Source of the DNA: Cylindrotheca closterium
Taxonomy: Eukaryota; Bacillariophyta; Bacillariophyceae; Bacillariales; Bacillariaceae
DNA length: 30,814 bases
Assembly: GCA_933822405.4 (NCBI GenBank)
Contig: CAKOGP040001236.1
Location: 1-30,814 of the forward strand
Reading direction: 5' to 3'
A program made the translations under genes and the position numbers. Shown one piece after another: positions 18,542 through 29,035 of the stretch. Position 1 is the first letter of the stretch. Each line of letters opens with the position of its first letter. The notes beneath the pieces were generated by a model. That model saw only the letters and a program-made list of their open reading frames with translations. It did no database searches and was not told where the DNA came from.

Positions 18542-19332
18542 GTGCGATTAAAATATGAGATAAATTCGTTGTCAGACAGGTGCCACAGTTGGCTGGCATT
18601 GTCTGCCATTCGATTGTTTGTTCCAGATAAGTGCCCAATACGATGATGTGCTCTTTGTTCCCGCTGTAATCCTGCCGCTAACCGTAATATTCACGCTCTT
18701 GCCTTTCGAGAGGTGGAAGATCCTTTTGTGCGCCACGACACTGCTGGTGTGTTGTCACAGCCAGTGTAAGTGGTTTCGCCTTCCACCTGGGCTGTCTTTC
18801 CAAGGACAAAATGATGGAGAACGGTGCCTTCCAGCTCCAAGTCTGAGCTGGTAAGTTTTCCTGTCAGATTGTGATCTGAAATGACCTCTTTTTTCACTGC
18901 TTCTTGATATGGTTCGCGCCAGACAATGGACTCTCCACTGTCTGTGAACCATACTCCTCCCCTTCACGACTTTGCCGCATCACAAGCGCCAACGTGTAAG
19001 TCAACGCCTGGTACCAGCTCTTCCAGTGTTGTGGGGCGCTTTGCATGGCCATGAAGAAAATCTTGGAAGATTTCCTGTTGCTCACGGACCTCCGGAGTCA
19101 ACCGCACCCTACAATCCACCTGTCAAATCAGTGCATCCTGCAGCAGGGAGAAATGTCCCTCACTGCCCGACATTCCTGGCTGCAGGCTTTGTAAGACTCC
19201 TAACACCTGCTGCCATTGTTTCAGGGGGACGCGTTTGCAATCCAAGACCTCGCCCAGGAGTGACAGGGCCTTGCTCACTCGTTTCTCTTTCAATTGCAAT
19301 GTCTTTGTTGTTGCTCCCCAGTTCCAACCCAA
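18542..19332 (-). pseudogene. RNase H domain and connection, YR retrotransposon
   Basis: Starts after RT with MGWNWGATTKTLQLKEKRVS...VPLKQWQQVLGVLQSL (19332-19123). It then reads FMAMQSAPQHWKSWYQALTY (about 19070), ESIVWREPYQEAVKKEVISD, SDLELEGTVLHHFVL and TGCDNTPAVSWRTKGS (18770 region). It ends with NRMADNASQLWHLSDNEFIS and YFNRTYPQINSWQLY (18620-18520). E in LELEG and D in CDNTPA are the expected RNase H acidic residues; HLSDxEFxxxFNxxYPQ is typical of the end of pol in DIRS/PAT-like elements. Two frame changes interrupt it. Confidence 0.75.
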
Positions 19333-19428
19333 GGCTTCTTTGACTGTGTGCTAAGAGGCATCTCCCTTATCCATTTTCGATTGTGACTGTGGCTCTTTTC
19401 GCCACTGGTTGTCCATGGGTCGATTTGG

Positions 19429-20426
19429 TCAGAAGACCTTGTCAATGTTGTGGCTGAGGACGGCTTGTTGATTTGTCAAAGGATTGCTTGGATGGTCTTG
19501 GCCCATTCCAACAAAATCGTCCACAAATACTTCCATCTTTTTCAATGGGCGCTGAAAAGTCAGTGGCTGGTGAGATTTTGGTGTAGGTCTCGCAACTTGT
19601 GTGTCCCTCACTTCAAAGTCAGTGATGGCTGCTGCCCTTCCCAAAGGATGCGGTGGCACTCGCTTGTTTTGTTGCAAGTCAACATTTGTCAGGTTGGCAA
19701 CTGTTTCTGTGAAGGCACAGAACCATGGTGGACTCTCTGTCCAACCCATTGGAAGCACAAGTGGCCGTGCAACCAATTGTGGAAGTCTCTCAAAACGCGG
19801 TAAGATGACCCCAAGCTTGAGTGCGCCGGTAGTTGACAGTCCGACATGTCGGTCTTGTACATGTAAACTGGCCCATAGTCCGGGTTTGCCTTCATGAGTG
19901 CCTCGCGGATGTGTAGTGGGGCCGTGCCGAATTGCATTGCTCCCTCTGGGGCAAGTTTCATTGTCTTGTCGTTGAGTCCCCAGCACGAATAATCAACAAT
20001 CATCCGTGGTCTTCTGTTATCTTGTGGTACGCAGCCAATTGGAGAAAGGCGAAGTCCTTTCTTGTCCTTGATGGTGTTGTATGGAAGTAGGATCCAAAAT
20101 CCCTTCCTTCCAAAATCCAAAACCTCCTCCATCAGAAACTCTTTGAATTTGTTTGCTTATGAGTGACAGCGCCGAGCGACTCGCATGTCGAGCTGGCTCT
20201 GGCTCCATGGCTCCGAATGAACCACCACAGGAGCCCCATTTTTCATTACTCGGTGTAGCATTGGTGCGGCAGGGTGCGGAAGCTTATCAATGTCTGGTGC
20301 AGCATCATCTGAACGGAATAAACAAGCAGTGACTTGCCAACCGTGTTTTAAATAAGTTTCATTTGCCAAGGCAACCAGCTCACCTATAGTATTAGCACTA
20401 CCTCCAATTAAAGTAGATTGTAACAA
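19429..20426 (-). pseudogene. reverse transcriptase, YR retrotransposon
   Basis: Begins near 20165 with ARRCHSQANKFKEFLMEEVL and GFWILLPYNTIKD, then LRLSPIGCVPQDNRRPRMIV and DYSCWGLNDKT, EGAMQFG and GPVYMYKTDMSD (catalytic Asp region, about 19850). A deletion of several residues and a frameshift lead to LKLGVILPRFERLP, LVLPMGWTESPPWFCAFTET and MEVFVDDFVGMGQ (catalytic VDD, about 19515). The upstream part 20426-20157 (IGELVALANETYLKHGWQVT, MLHRVMKNGAPVVVH) links gag and RT. This RT type with the PMGW(T/V)ESPP block occurs in YR and related elements of algae and oomycetes. Confidence 0.8.
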
Positions 20427-22492
20427 AAGTGGGTCCGGATGAGATGGCCTGCAAGAATCCGATGATTCTTATTTACATAATCCTTCATTGCGATTGCTTC
20501 CTCGTCAGTCAGCTTACAATGAGAATGCTTGCGTTCACAGTGCTCCTTGCATTCGCCCTTTGTGTGCCAAATGAGGCACAGTTCCTTTCCGTTGGCGTGC
20601 TTTGGAGGCTGTTCGCCTGTCCGTTTGATTAACTCAGTAGTAGTTCTTCCGGTGTAGCGATGTTCTTCGTTCATGTCAGGATTTTTTTCTGATTCACCCA
20701 GGCTCTTCTTCTGGGCCCTTTGCTTCTCTCTCTTGAACTGGCTCTCAGTCTTGTCTCCTGTTCCACCATGTCCGACGGTGTCCTTTGCGACGACAAACAA
20801 GTTTGACTCTTGTAGGCTTCCTCCATGGTAGCATGTCTCCATGTAGGTGCCCAAGTCGGGTAGGTTCTCTTCTGCGTTTGTGCCGGATCTTACCAAATGC
20901 TCAGTAACAATCAATTTGGAAATAGATTCCAAAGAGAAATCTCTCGAGTGCTCGCTCCTGCTGGGAGTTGGACACTCCCATCTTTCGTGCAATTGAATCC
21001 ACATTCTTTGCAAACCTTTTTTACACAGCTGTCAGTGGATGAGTTTTCCCAAACACTACACGGTAGAATACGCGCATGCCATTGACCATCTCACAGAACT
21101 GCATGGGATCCTTTGGGAAGATAGCATGCTTGATCTTGTTGTGGGCTTGATGATCTTTCATTGAAGCGGTCGTCTTTTTGCCTGTCAACCAATAATTGCT
21201 CTTGTTGTAATCGTTTATCGCATTGGCATTTTTGTAGTGCTGGAAACAGACACTATTAAACACGTTCAAATCCTTTTCAATGTCTCCGCGCAAACATAAT
21301 TCCAATTCCACCAAGCTCTTGATTACACGGGCTGAAACGATGAATTCCAGATTGAGGTTCAGTTTGCCAGCCTCATCGTCCAGCAGGGACTGCACAATTC
21401 CAATTGATTTGTGCTTCTTACACTTTGCTAGCTCGTGCCAGAGGGTGGGAAGCTGAGCTGAGGTCGTGGTACCAGCAACTCTCTTCAGGTAGGAGAGCCT
21501 TGTGGGCCACTTCTTTTCCACTGTATTTGGGGGCACCTTGTCCGATGCTTGTCCCTGGATACCCGCTACCACTACCTCCGAAAGCGATTCCACGGAGGTC
21601 TTGGTTGTCTTATTACTCTCCTCGACGGCCGCCAAGGTCTTGGTGAGCAGTTCATAGGTCTTGTTGGAGGAATCTCCAGTTGAGTCCTCCGAGTCCAATC
21701 CGGCGAAATCCAAATTAATTACTCTGGAAACCCAGCGTCGGGCAGATGTCGCAGTGAGAACAGCAGGTTCTCCGACGTTCTTCAAAAGCTGATCTCTCCC
21801 GATGACCGTGTTTGCCACATGTCAATGGTCCACAAAGTGCCAAAACTTCACCTGCATTTCCGAATTTTTTTCAGGCTCCTTGCTGTTGGCGAGAATCTTG
21901 ATTCTGTCAATCACCAATCGCAAGACTTCGTGTGCCAACAATCCGTCCCAAGTGATATCCAAGAACTCCTTGGGAATGGGCATTTGCTTGCGTGTAACCA
22001 GTAGGTTGTAAGCCGTCTCAGGATCTTCATCGGTGATATCCTCCATCACGAACAACTTGGAGCGATCCTGCTCGAGCTCCTCGTTTATCAACCACGCCTC
22101 CAACTTTGGAACCATACCCGGATCGGTTTTCGAGAAGGCCTTTGCCGGCCAAGAGAATGCCAGTGGGTCGCTCCCGTTCTCCAGAACGTCATGGTCCAGC
22201 ACGTACAATTTATCAAAATGCTGCTCTTTCTTTTCGCCAACCGTTGTGTACCTAATCATTGGGCAATGCCAAAAATTAAAGTTGTTCACCTGTTCCTTGG
22301 GCCATCCGTGTACCAGGCCGGGGCGCCTCCTTGTACACCCTTTTCGACAAGGCTGTTTAGATCTTGCAACTGAAGGTCCTTGGTGGGATCAAAGGCATCG
22401 AGGACCGCCTTGGAATCATGGTTTGGGTAGCTCGCCTGGGTGGTGAGGTAGTGGTAGCTCTTTTTGCGCACGGTGAAGTCCGTAATGGTCAT
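20408..22492 (-). pseudogene. gag-like ORF(s), YR retrotransposon
   Basis: First ATG at 22492 (MTITDFTVRKKSYHYL). A one-base shift at about 22315 passes into 22289-21822. A single TGA (21822-21824) separates this from MANTVIGRDQLLKNVGEPAV (21818), which is in the same frame, so 22289-21021 was one ORF. It has a helical mid-part (LTKTLAAVEESNKTTKTSVE). After another shift, 21013-20408 carries CLIWHTKGECKEHCERKHSHC (about 20510), a Cys/His zinc motif of the kind found at the end of gag in such elements. Gag would bind and package element RNA. Confidence 0.6.
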
Positions 22493-22530
22493 GATGATGG
22501 GTGTTACAGGTAGAAGCCGTGTGCTTTCCT

Positions 22531-22749
22531 AATTTTAATAAGTATCTATTCCTAGACTTCAAATTCACTCTGTCAAATACAGAGCAGTCTTTTCAAAAGG
22601 AATGAGCTGCAACTGAGCTGCAGCTCATTCACCAACTTCTTTCACAGCCTCTTTTGTACGTAGCTTTCCACTGTCCTGCTACTGTACCTTCTTTGCATAT
22701 GTACTTGGGCATTCTGATCAGTCCGTCCTTTGCTAGCCAACACCTGCAG
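22531..22749 (-). repeat. split repeat X1 (outer 5' end)
   Basis: 219 bp, matching 16713-16931. The gag-like ATG at 22492 lies 38 bases inside, so this repeat probably carries the promoter. The outer flank at 22750 begins TGTTTTCAAAG and is unlike the flank at 16552, as expected when the neighbouring sequence belongs to other elements. Confidence 0.88.
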
Positions 22750-23171
22750 TGTTTTCAAAGACAACTTCAAACTCTGACGTACTCTCTACGGACCGTTGGT
22801 CATCTGGCCAGACTTCCAACGTACTTCCAGCAGACGCTGCATCTTACGCTCTTTTCAACAGACACTTTTGTTATACTCCCATCGGTTACTCAATATTCCA
22901 GACCTAACTATTATTGGCCCTTCTAAGTACTCCGATCATTACTAAATATTTCAGCACCGTTACTGAATATTTCAGGCCAAAGGAACACATCCCTTGGCCA
23001 AACCAAGACTAGATAGCACACCTAAAAACCATTATTCTAATGCTAACACTTTCATTATCAACTGATATCAAATCCCTTTGATCTTGGTTAAGTCATAGTG
23101 AATTCACTTTGCGAAGATCTATTGATCATCCCTTTTACAGTCCACAAATTAAACAAAACTTACTCAACATC
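22750..23171 (+). other. probable gypsy 2 LTR/leader, with a triplicated 17-mer
   Basis: Non-coding. Three copies of RTTACTNAATATTYCAG lie at 22885-22901, 22938-22954 and 22959-22975. Being just before gag, it should hold the LTR and primer-binding site, but with no second LTR the ends cannot be fixed and I recognise no tRNA complement. Confidence 0.4.
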
Positions 23172-23622
23172 ATGAAAGTTATCATCAACGGTACTGCCTT
23201 TGACCAGAATCCAAAGCACGATGCTCCAATTCCTCTTTACAAGGAAGTATCCAAATAGGTCCATTCCACTGAAAATAACAGTCACAAAGAAAAAGAAGGA
23301 ACACCGCAATCACAAAAAAGACCATAAAGACGGCCCAAACAAAAAGAAAGTTTGTGACTATTGCACCAAGAAGAAAGGGTTCACATTCTATGGTCACACT
23401 GAAGACCAATGCAACAACACAAAGAAAGACCTTTCTAACAACAAAGAAGTAAAGCACAACATTGGACCAATGGACGTAGCAAACAAGAATGATGTGACTT
23501 TTGGTCTTTCTATGTCCAAGGAAGAAATCTCCAAGAAAATGTTAAACAAAGGCAACTCCAACGCTAAGGAAATGGCCTCCCTCCGTATGGGACAAAGAGC
23601 TTGCCGAGGTCCTAAATATTGA
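23172..23622 (+). pseudogene. gag: gypsy 2 gag remnant with zinc knuckle
   Basis: ATG at 23172 gives MKVIINGTAFDQNPKHD and stops after 28 residues. In another frame a Lys-rich stretch (KKKKEHRNHKKDHKDGPNKK) leads to CDYCTKKKGFTFYGHTEDQC, a CxxC...GHxxxxC zinc motif of gypsy nucleocapsid. The capsid core that should separate them is missing, so a large internal deletion is likely. The frame stops at 23620. Confidence 0.6.
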
Positions 23623-23649
23623 TGAGAACAACAACAACGACGTTAAACT

Positions 23650-24321
23650 AGTAATGGAAAAACCGATCCTAAAAAGAAACAAAATCTCAAGTCTCCTAAG
23701 AAGACCAAGAAAAACGCAAAGGAACAAGCCCTTGCCAAGGCTGACAACATAAGTCAACTATTTGCAATTTTAATTGCCAAAACAAGAAATCCAAAACTCA
23801 CTGACAACCACTCTATCTCCGATCTTACTACCATAGTAAAGGTCACGATTAAGAGTAGTGAGAGTAACAAAATTAAAGTATTACATGGATTGATTGACAC
23901 TGGCTGCTCCAAAACAATCATCAAACAAAATGTCATTCCAGACTCAATGTATAGCAAAAATCATGTAGCCAAAGAAACAATTGGGTCGACCAATGCTGGT
24001 ACTTTTACAACCAAGTCTAAATGTAACGTCACATTCTGTATTCCAGAGTTCACCTCAAGTTGTGAAGTAATCTTCCCAATGCATGTGGATGAAAGTTCAT
24101 ACTCTAGCTACGACATGATCATTGGACGTGATCTACAAAACTCACTAGGCATTGACATCCTTTGGTCTAAGCAGTTGCTAATGTGGGACGGAATCTCAGT
24201 TCCCATGAAAGGTTACACAGAACGTTCTGATGAAAACAAAGACAAACTTCAAACCATGTTTGAAGAGATCATGGAAATAGAACAAGAAGAAGAACTATTA
24301 ACGCGGACGTTGAACAAATGA
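23650..24321 (+). pseudogene. gypsy 2 protease region
   Basis: Frame open to the stop at 24319-24321. LHGLIDTGCSKTIIKQNVIP has the catalytic DTG (Asp at 23896-23898). The second half has YDMIIGRDLQNSLGIDILWSK, the GRD segment that ends the gypsy protease fold. It overlaps the next frame by 4 bases (ATGA at 24318-24321), so a -1 shift or a small deletion joins it to RT. Confidence 0.75.
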
Positions 24322-25268
24322 ATCATTTATCAGCGCACAAAAAAAACGCGTTGAAAAGTTTGCTCTACAAATATGAAGAATTATTTGACGGCACTTTAGG
24401 CACGTGGAACATTCCTCCAGTTGACTTCAAACTTAAACCAGGAAGCAAACCATTCCATGCAAAACCTATGCCAATTCCACTCATCCATAGAGACACAATC
24501 CGCAAAGAGATTGATCGTTTAGTACGCATTGGCGTTCTCAAGAAGGAGACTTCAAGCGAATGGAGCGCTCCTTCATTTATTGTCCCCAAGGCAAATGGAC
24601 AATGCTCCAAAAACGAGTCTACCCACTTCCAAAAATTTCCGATTTACTTACGGATATCAGCGGATTTACTTATGCCTCCGCCATTGACTTGAACATGGGA
24701 TGTTGGAATGTCCGTATTACCCCCGAGACATCTAAGCTCTGTACTATCATCTTACCTTGGGGCAAATATATTTACCAAAAACTGCCCATGGGCGCAATGT
24801 CCTCAGCTTACATTTTTCAAGAAGCTATGAATCGCCTCATGGAAGGCCTCAGCCACATCTTAACATACTTGGACGACATCCTCTGTGTCACCAAAGGTGA
24901 CTTTGAAGACCACCTTCAACGGCTAGAACTATGTCTCCAACGGCTCCACAAAGCCGGCCTTAAAGTTAATTTACCCAAATCTGAGTTTGCAACTCAACAA
25001 TTTAAATGCTTAGGCTACTTGGTCTTGCGCCAAGGCATTCGCCCTCTTGCTTCCAAAGTGGAAGCGATTCAGCAGTTGAAACCCCCAAAAACTTTGAAAC
25101 AATTATGCTCATTCCTTGGCATGCTCAATTATTACCGTGATATGTGGGAAAAGCGCTCACATATGTTAGCTCCATTTACTGAACTAATCAAATGAAGCAA
25201 AAAAGGACGTCCATTAGTATGGAAACAAGAACACACAGAAGCGTTTGAACATGTGAAACGAGTGATTG
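24318..25268 (+). pseudogene. gypsy 2 reverse transcriptase, interrupted
   Basis: 24318-24600 has LYKYEELFDGTLGTWNIPPV and SSEWSAPSFIVPKANG. About 40 bases coding the VRxxSDxRxLN block are gone, shifting the frame to KRVYPLPKISDLLTDI, SAIDLNMGCWNVRI, LPWGKYIYQKLPMGAMSSAY, YLDDILCVTKG (YxDD intact, Asp codons 24872-24877), FKCLGYLVLRQGI and LKQLCSFLGMLNYYRDMW. An in-frame TGA follows ELIK (25193-25195), then KKGRPLVWKQEHTEAFEHVK up to the copia LTR. The missing block alone would inactivate it. Confidence 0.82.
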
Positions 25269-25395
25269 TGTTGGGATATGACAAAATATGAGTTTTTACG
25301 TTCCAAAAAGATACTATTCAAGTACAAAGTTTTTGACATGTACAATCGGACTTTGATCTTGATGTCGGGATTCAACGCAAGTATGCCGGACGCAA
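25269..25395 (+). repeat. 5' LTR of copia 2, part supported by a second copy
   Basis: Starts TGTTGGGATATGAC; the matching copy is 127-1 on the minus strand. Of about 11 differences, 7 are CpG in the left copy and CpA or TpG here. The LTR surely extends further right, but without the paired LTR its 3' end cannot be set. The leader through 25858 has no recognised primer-binding site. Confidence 0.75.
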
Positions 25396-25858
25396 GTCTG
25401 TTGGACAATCTACATCCACACAAAAAGGGAATAACCCTATACAAGTGAGATATTGATGTTGTGTACGATGCAGTAGGAAATAATACAAGATGTCCCAAAG
25501 TACTGCATTCAACACAGAATTGTCGTAGAGGTCGAATCAAGTTCTGTGAACAAGGGATTTTCCAAGGGAAAATAATTGAACTTACTTTTGTGATTGAATC
25601 ATCAATTCAAGCCAAATATTAATCAAATAGGAACAATTTCACTCAAAGTATACCTAGACACAGGAGAACTATTGTTGTGAAAGTGTTGTATGTTTGATTA
25701 CCAATTTAGATTGCAGAGAGTTTGTTCTGAGCGCTAAAGGCACTCACGATAGAGCACATTTTGCATTATTCTAACATTCAATCACAAAAGGCAACAAAAC
25801 AAATTTACGTCAAGAACAGCACTGCCTTATCTACAAAGGAGTGAGTGATTCGTTGACG
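25396..25858 (+). other. copia 2 rest of LTR and leader, non-coding
   Basis: AT-rich, with no coding pattern. It lies between the supported LTR start and the first gag ATG, so it contains the LTR end and the primer-binding site. I found no clear TG...CA end or tRNA complement. Confidence 0.4.
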
Positions 25859-27330
25859 ATGGGACGTTCTTCATCCGGTGGTGGAAGAGGACGTGTAACT
25901 CCTCAGAAAGTCAAGAGCAACTCGAGTTCAACAGTTGTGAAACATCTATTTCAACAAAAGATGAAAACGATGGAAAGGCAAGATCGTCATACAAAGATGC
26001 TGAAGAAAGAGTGATTGATTATATCCAAGCTTCCGGAATGAAATGTTCAGAAGACATGGTGAAATCAATTCGAGATGGAAAGTCAATCAACTTCAATGCG
26101 ATTGCTCCAAGATTGAACGTTCCAACTCAAACTGAAGCTGTTGCAAGAGAAACAGAGATGGCCCAAAACAAGATTCTCTATTCTGCAAAGCTTGACGAGA
26201 ACATGCGAAGATCAGCCTACTTTGAGACAAACAAGAGGACCGTCAAATCAAACATCATGCTGAAGTTTGTGACAAAGCAATGGATATCAAGCTTTGAGGT
26301 GAAGCCGATTTCACGACTACTCTTGAAGATCCGATCGAACTCTTGAAACGTATTGAACGATTCATGAAGAAGAGTGCTGATGCTGAGTATGATTTCTTGG
26401 ATTTCTGGGAAGCAAATCAAAAGTTCTTTGCTATGAAGCAAGGAACAACCGAAAACTTCATGCATTTCAAGGAACGATTCTTGAGACAGGCTGAAGTCCT
26501 GCAAGATCTATATGGCATGGCCTGGTTCTGAGATTTGCAGTCAAGACAAAAGTGTATGCTGCTATTGCTAGCACCAATACTGCTGCTCAAGACAAGTTCA
26601 AGGATGATATCTTTGAAGCCGTTCTTGCAACAGGATTTCTGTGCAACTGCGATTGAACAAGAACAGCTCCTCTGATGCTGGATCTTCAGACAAACTATTG
26701 CAGAGAAGTGGATTATTATCCAAAGACGGTCAGCAAAGCACAAGATATGTTGAAGATTCACATGGAAGTGATTAAAAATCCGGGAGTGAACCTCTACCAA
26801 GGAAAAGACCAACCTAATAAAGGTAAAGGTAAAGGAAAAGGAAAGGGGAAGCCAAAGGATGGAAAGAAGGCAGCATGTTATGTGTGTGGCAACAAAGACC
26901 ATATGTCTCCAAAATGCCCAGACAGACTGCTACCAAAGACCCAATGGAAGAATCAGGATCAATATGTTGACTATGGGAAGAAGCTCAATCTTAATCAGAT
27001 TGGAGCAACTGTCCCAGCTACTATTCCAGCTATAGTTCCTGGAGCTTCAGCATCCACAAGTGGAGCATCAAGTGTTGCGGGAAGCGTTAACACACCTTTG
27101 CGACTTGCTGGTGCTACAGGTAATCAAATGATGCAAGTTCCTTCTGGAATGCAGCTCATGCAGATTCCAACTCAAGGTGCCGGCACTGTTACTGTTCCTT
27201 ATTCTATGAATGCTAACGGTGAGATTGCGTTCAGTGGAATGCAACTCAGCCGACAAGGCTTCAGTGGTGCTCAAGTGCGACAAGGATTTGATGCAACTCA
27301 AGCTCGAACTCCACAAGCTGTGAAAACTGG
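25859..27330 (+). pseudogene. gag: copia 2 gag (capsid, nucleocapsid)
   Basis: The first ATG (25859, MGRSSSGGGRGRVTPQKVKS) stops after about 51 codons; the protein continues in other frames: VIDYIQASGMKCSEDMVKSI (26008), TLEDPIELLKRIERFMKKSA (26320-26531), a short stretch to 26650, then the long frame at 26675. The nucleocapsid has a Lys/Gly tract (KGKGKGKGKGKPKDGKK) and an intact CCHC knuckle CYVCGNKDHMSPKC (26876-26917). A Gly/Gln/Met-rich spacer follows to about 27320. At least three frameshifts occur before the knuckle and none from it to protease. Confidence 0.8.
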
Positions 27331-28010
27331 ATATTTTGACATGTCAAATGTCTTTCACGATGCTATCAAGGGAAAGGATGAGAATGGCAATGATGTCTAC
27401 CTTATTCTATGTCCTGCTGGTACAACAAATGTCAAACTTCAAGCCAACTGGCACTATGCTAGTGAAGATGAAGATATGCCTGATCTTGCTACTGAAGCAG
27501 ATCAAGGTCTGCAGTTTATTCAAAGCTGCAGAAAGGAAAGAGATCCATTTGGGTTGTACAATCATGTCATCATGGACAGTGGTTTTACAAACACCACCAT
27601 TTGTATTGGTGAGCTTATGCATGGACTCCGTCATGCTGAGAAAGAACTTGACATGCACACTAACATGGGCAGCAGAGTTCTCGACGAAGAAGGTTTTCTA
27701 GGAAGATTTCCACCTCCAGTTTATCACGATGAAGATGGAATTGCCAATGTACTTGCTATGCGCGAGATGATTGCTGCGCGATACCGCATTACTATGGATA
27801 CTGATGCTGACAATGCTTTTATTGTGCATTGTGATGAAAACAGGAAGATGCGATTTGTGAATTGTAAGGGTGTGTATGTGTTGGAGCAACTTGGAGCGAA
27901 TGTCAAACCAGGTGCCAAAGAGACAAGTGCCATGCACCGTCACCAGTTAAGCAACTTAAATAATCAACCCCATTTCTTCAAACAAACAGAATGGATATGC
28001 TGGACTCAAG
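27331..28010 (+). pseudogene. copia 2 protease region
   Basis: Same open frame as the nucleocapsid. IMDSGFTNTTICIGELMHGL holds the catalytic D-S-G (Asp at 27575-27577). AARYRITMDTDADNAFIVHC and GVYVLEQLGANVKPGAKETS follow. At 27974 a net 8-base loss relative to the copy at 30383 (CATTTCTTC against CATTTCGAACTTTCTCC) shifts the frame before integrase, so Gag-Pol is cut here. Confidence 0.8.
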
Positions 28011-28931
28011 ATGACCTCCAAGATGGCAACCGTTCGAAAGAACAAGGAAGGATTCACTCCAAGACAAGTCAAGGCTACGATGGAAGCAAAAAGTGCGATG
28101 CACATACTCAATGCTCCAAGCACCAAAAGTCTGAAGTATGCAATCCGATCTGGTCTCATCAAGAACTGTCCTATCACCGAAGAAGCAATCAATCATGCCA
28201 AAGCAATCTTTGGACCTGACGCCTCTACATTGAAAGGCAAGTCAACAAGACCAACTCTGAAGAAGACGTACGACAACTTCTTCAGTCCACCAGAGGAATT
28301 ATATCAACATAATCGATCTATTACCATCTGTATTGATCACATGGAGATCGAGAATGCTAAGTTTCTCACCTGCATTGATACCACTGTGCATTATCGCTCA
28401 TGTATACCCGTGCAGAACCTGAAGACTGACCCTGTATTTGAAGCATTGGATAAGATATTCCGCCGCTACAACAAGGCAGGCTTTCAAGTCAAGATCATCA
28501 AGTGTGATCGGGCGTTGATTCCTCTCATGGATGATATGCTAGATGATATGGGTGTTACTATTGACCCGACTGCAGCTGGAGACCACGAGCCTACCGCTGA
28601 GCGAAACAATAGGACGCTGAAAGAAAGAGTCAGAGTAGCTCTTGCACAATTACCCTACAAAGTGGTCCCAAAGGTGATCACTGAATGTCTTGGACGTTGA
28701 GCCGCCGAGCTATTGAATGTCTTTCCCCAGAAAGACAGTATCTCATCACATTTCAGTCCACAGCAACTCATTGATAATGTCAACATCAACTACAAGAGTG
28801 ACATGGTTGCTGAACTTGGACAATATGTTCATGCAATTGGGACTGATTCCAACAATTTGATGGAACCCCGAAGTATCGAAGCAATTTACATTGAACCTAC
28901 AAAGGTACTGGGCACCAAATGCTCAACCTGA
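28011..28931 (+). pseudogene. copia 2 integrase
   Basis: 28011-28700 is open: GFTPRQVKATMEAKSAMHIL, YAIRSGLIKNCPITEEA, FGPDASTLKGKSTRP, ITICIDHMEIENAKF (first acidic residue region), VKIIKCDRALIPL (second Asp) and HEPTAERNNRTLKERVRVAL (catalytic Glu). A TGA at 28698-28700 sits where an Arg is expected (GR-stop-AAELLN), then the same frame continues to IEAIYIEPTKVLGTK at 28931. Apart from this stop and a late shift the core residues are present. The CDRAL block differs from the common CDGEF. Confidence 0.8.
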
Positions 28932-29035
28932 ATACTAAGAAGATGATTTCCTAACCCAAGATCGTTGTACTACCCGTTACCGATCAAGTAATCCAGCGTG
29001 TTGAAGCTTGGGCTGCTGCCAAATGTGTTACTTCC

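Larger units (their letters stand above)
16553..22749 (-). mobile_element. tyrosine-recombinase retrotransposon with split direct repeats (PAT/Ngaro-like)
   Basis: On the minus strand, from 22749: repeat X1, gag-like ORFs, RT, RNase H, tyrosine recombinase, repeat Y1, repeat X2, repeat Y2. X copies are 219 bp each (22531-22749 and 16713-16931). Y copies are 139 bp each (16932-17070 and 16553-16691). The order X1...Y1-X2-Y2 is the split-direct-repeat layout known for PAT and Ngaro YR retrotransposons, which replicate through a circular form and integrate by recombinase without a target duplication. No methyltransferase domain is visible, in contrast to DIRS1. ORFs carry several stops and shifts, so it is inactive. 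Confidence 0.85.
22750..25268 (+). mobile_element. Ty3/gypsy retrotransposon (gypsy 2), truncated by copia insertion
   Basis: Plus-strand gag remnant (23172), zinc knuckle (about 23355), protease (23890) and RT (24318-25260), in gypsy order. The 3' half is separated by the copia LTR that begins at 25269, in the middle of AFEHVKRVIV, the run-in to RNase H. No 3' LTR is in the window. The left limit is uncertain: the sequence after the YR element begins with TG at 22750 and may be the LTR. Confidence 0.7.

Noticed and set aside
22654..22926. Plus ORF spanning X1 and the gypsy leader
   Set aside because: It crosses an element boundary at 22749 and has no recognisable domain.
25266..25448. Small ORF starting MCWDMTKYEFLR as a gene
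   Set aside because: It coincides with the LTR start; the matching left copy shows CpG decay, not codon-based conservation.
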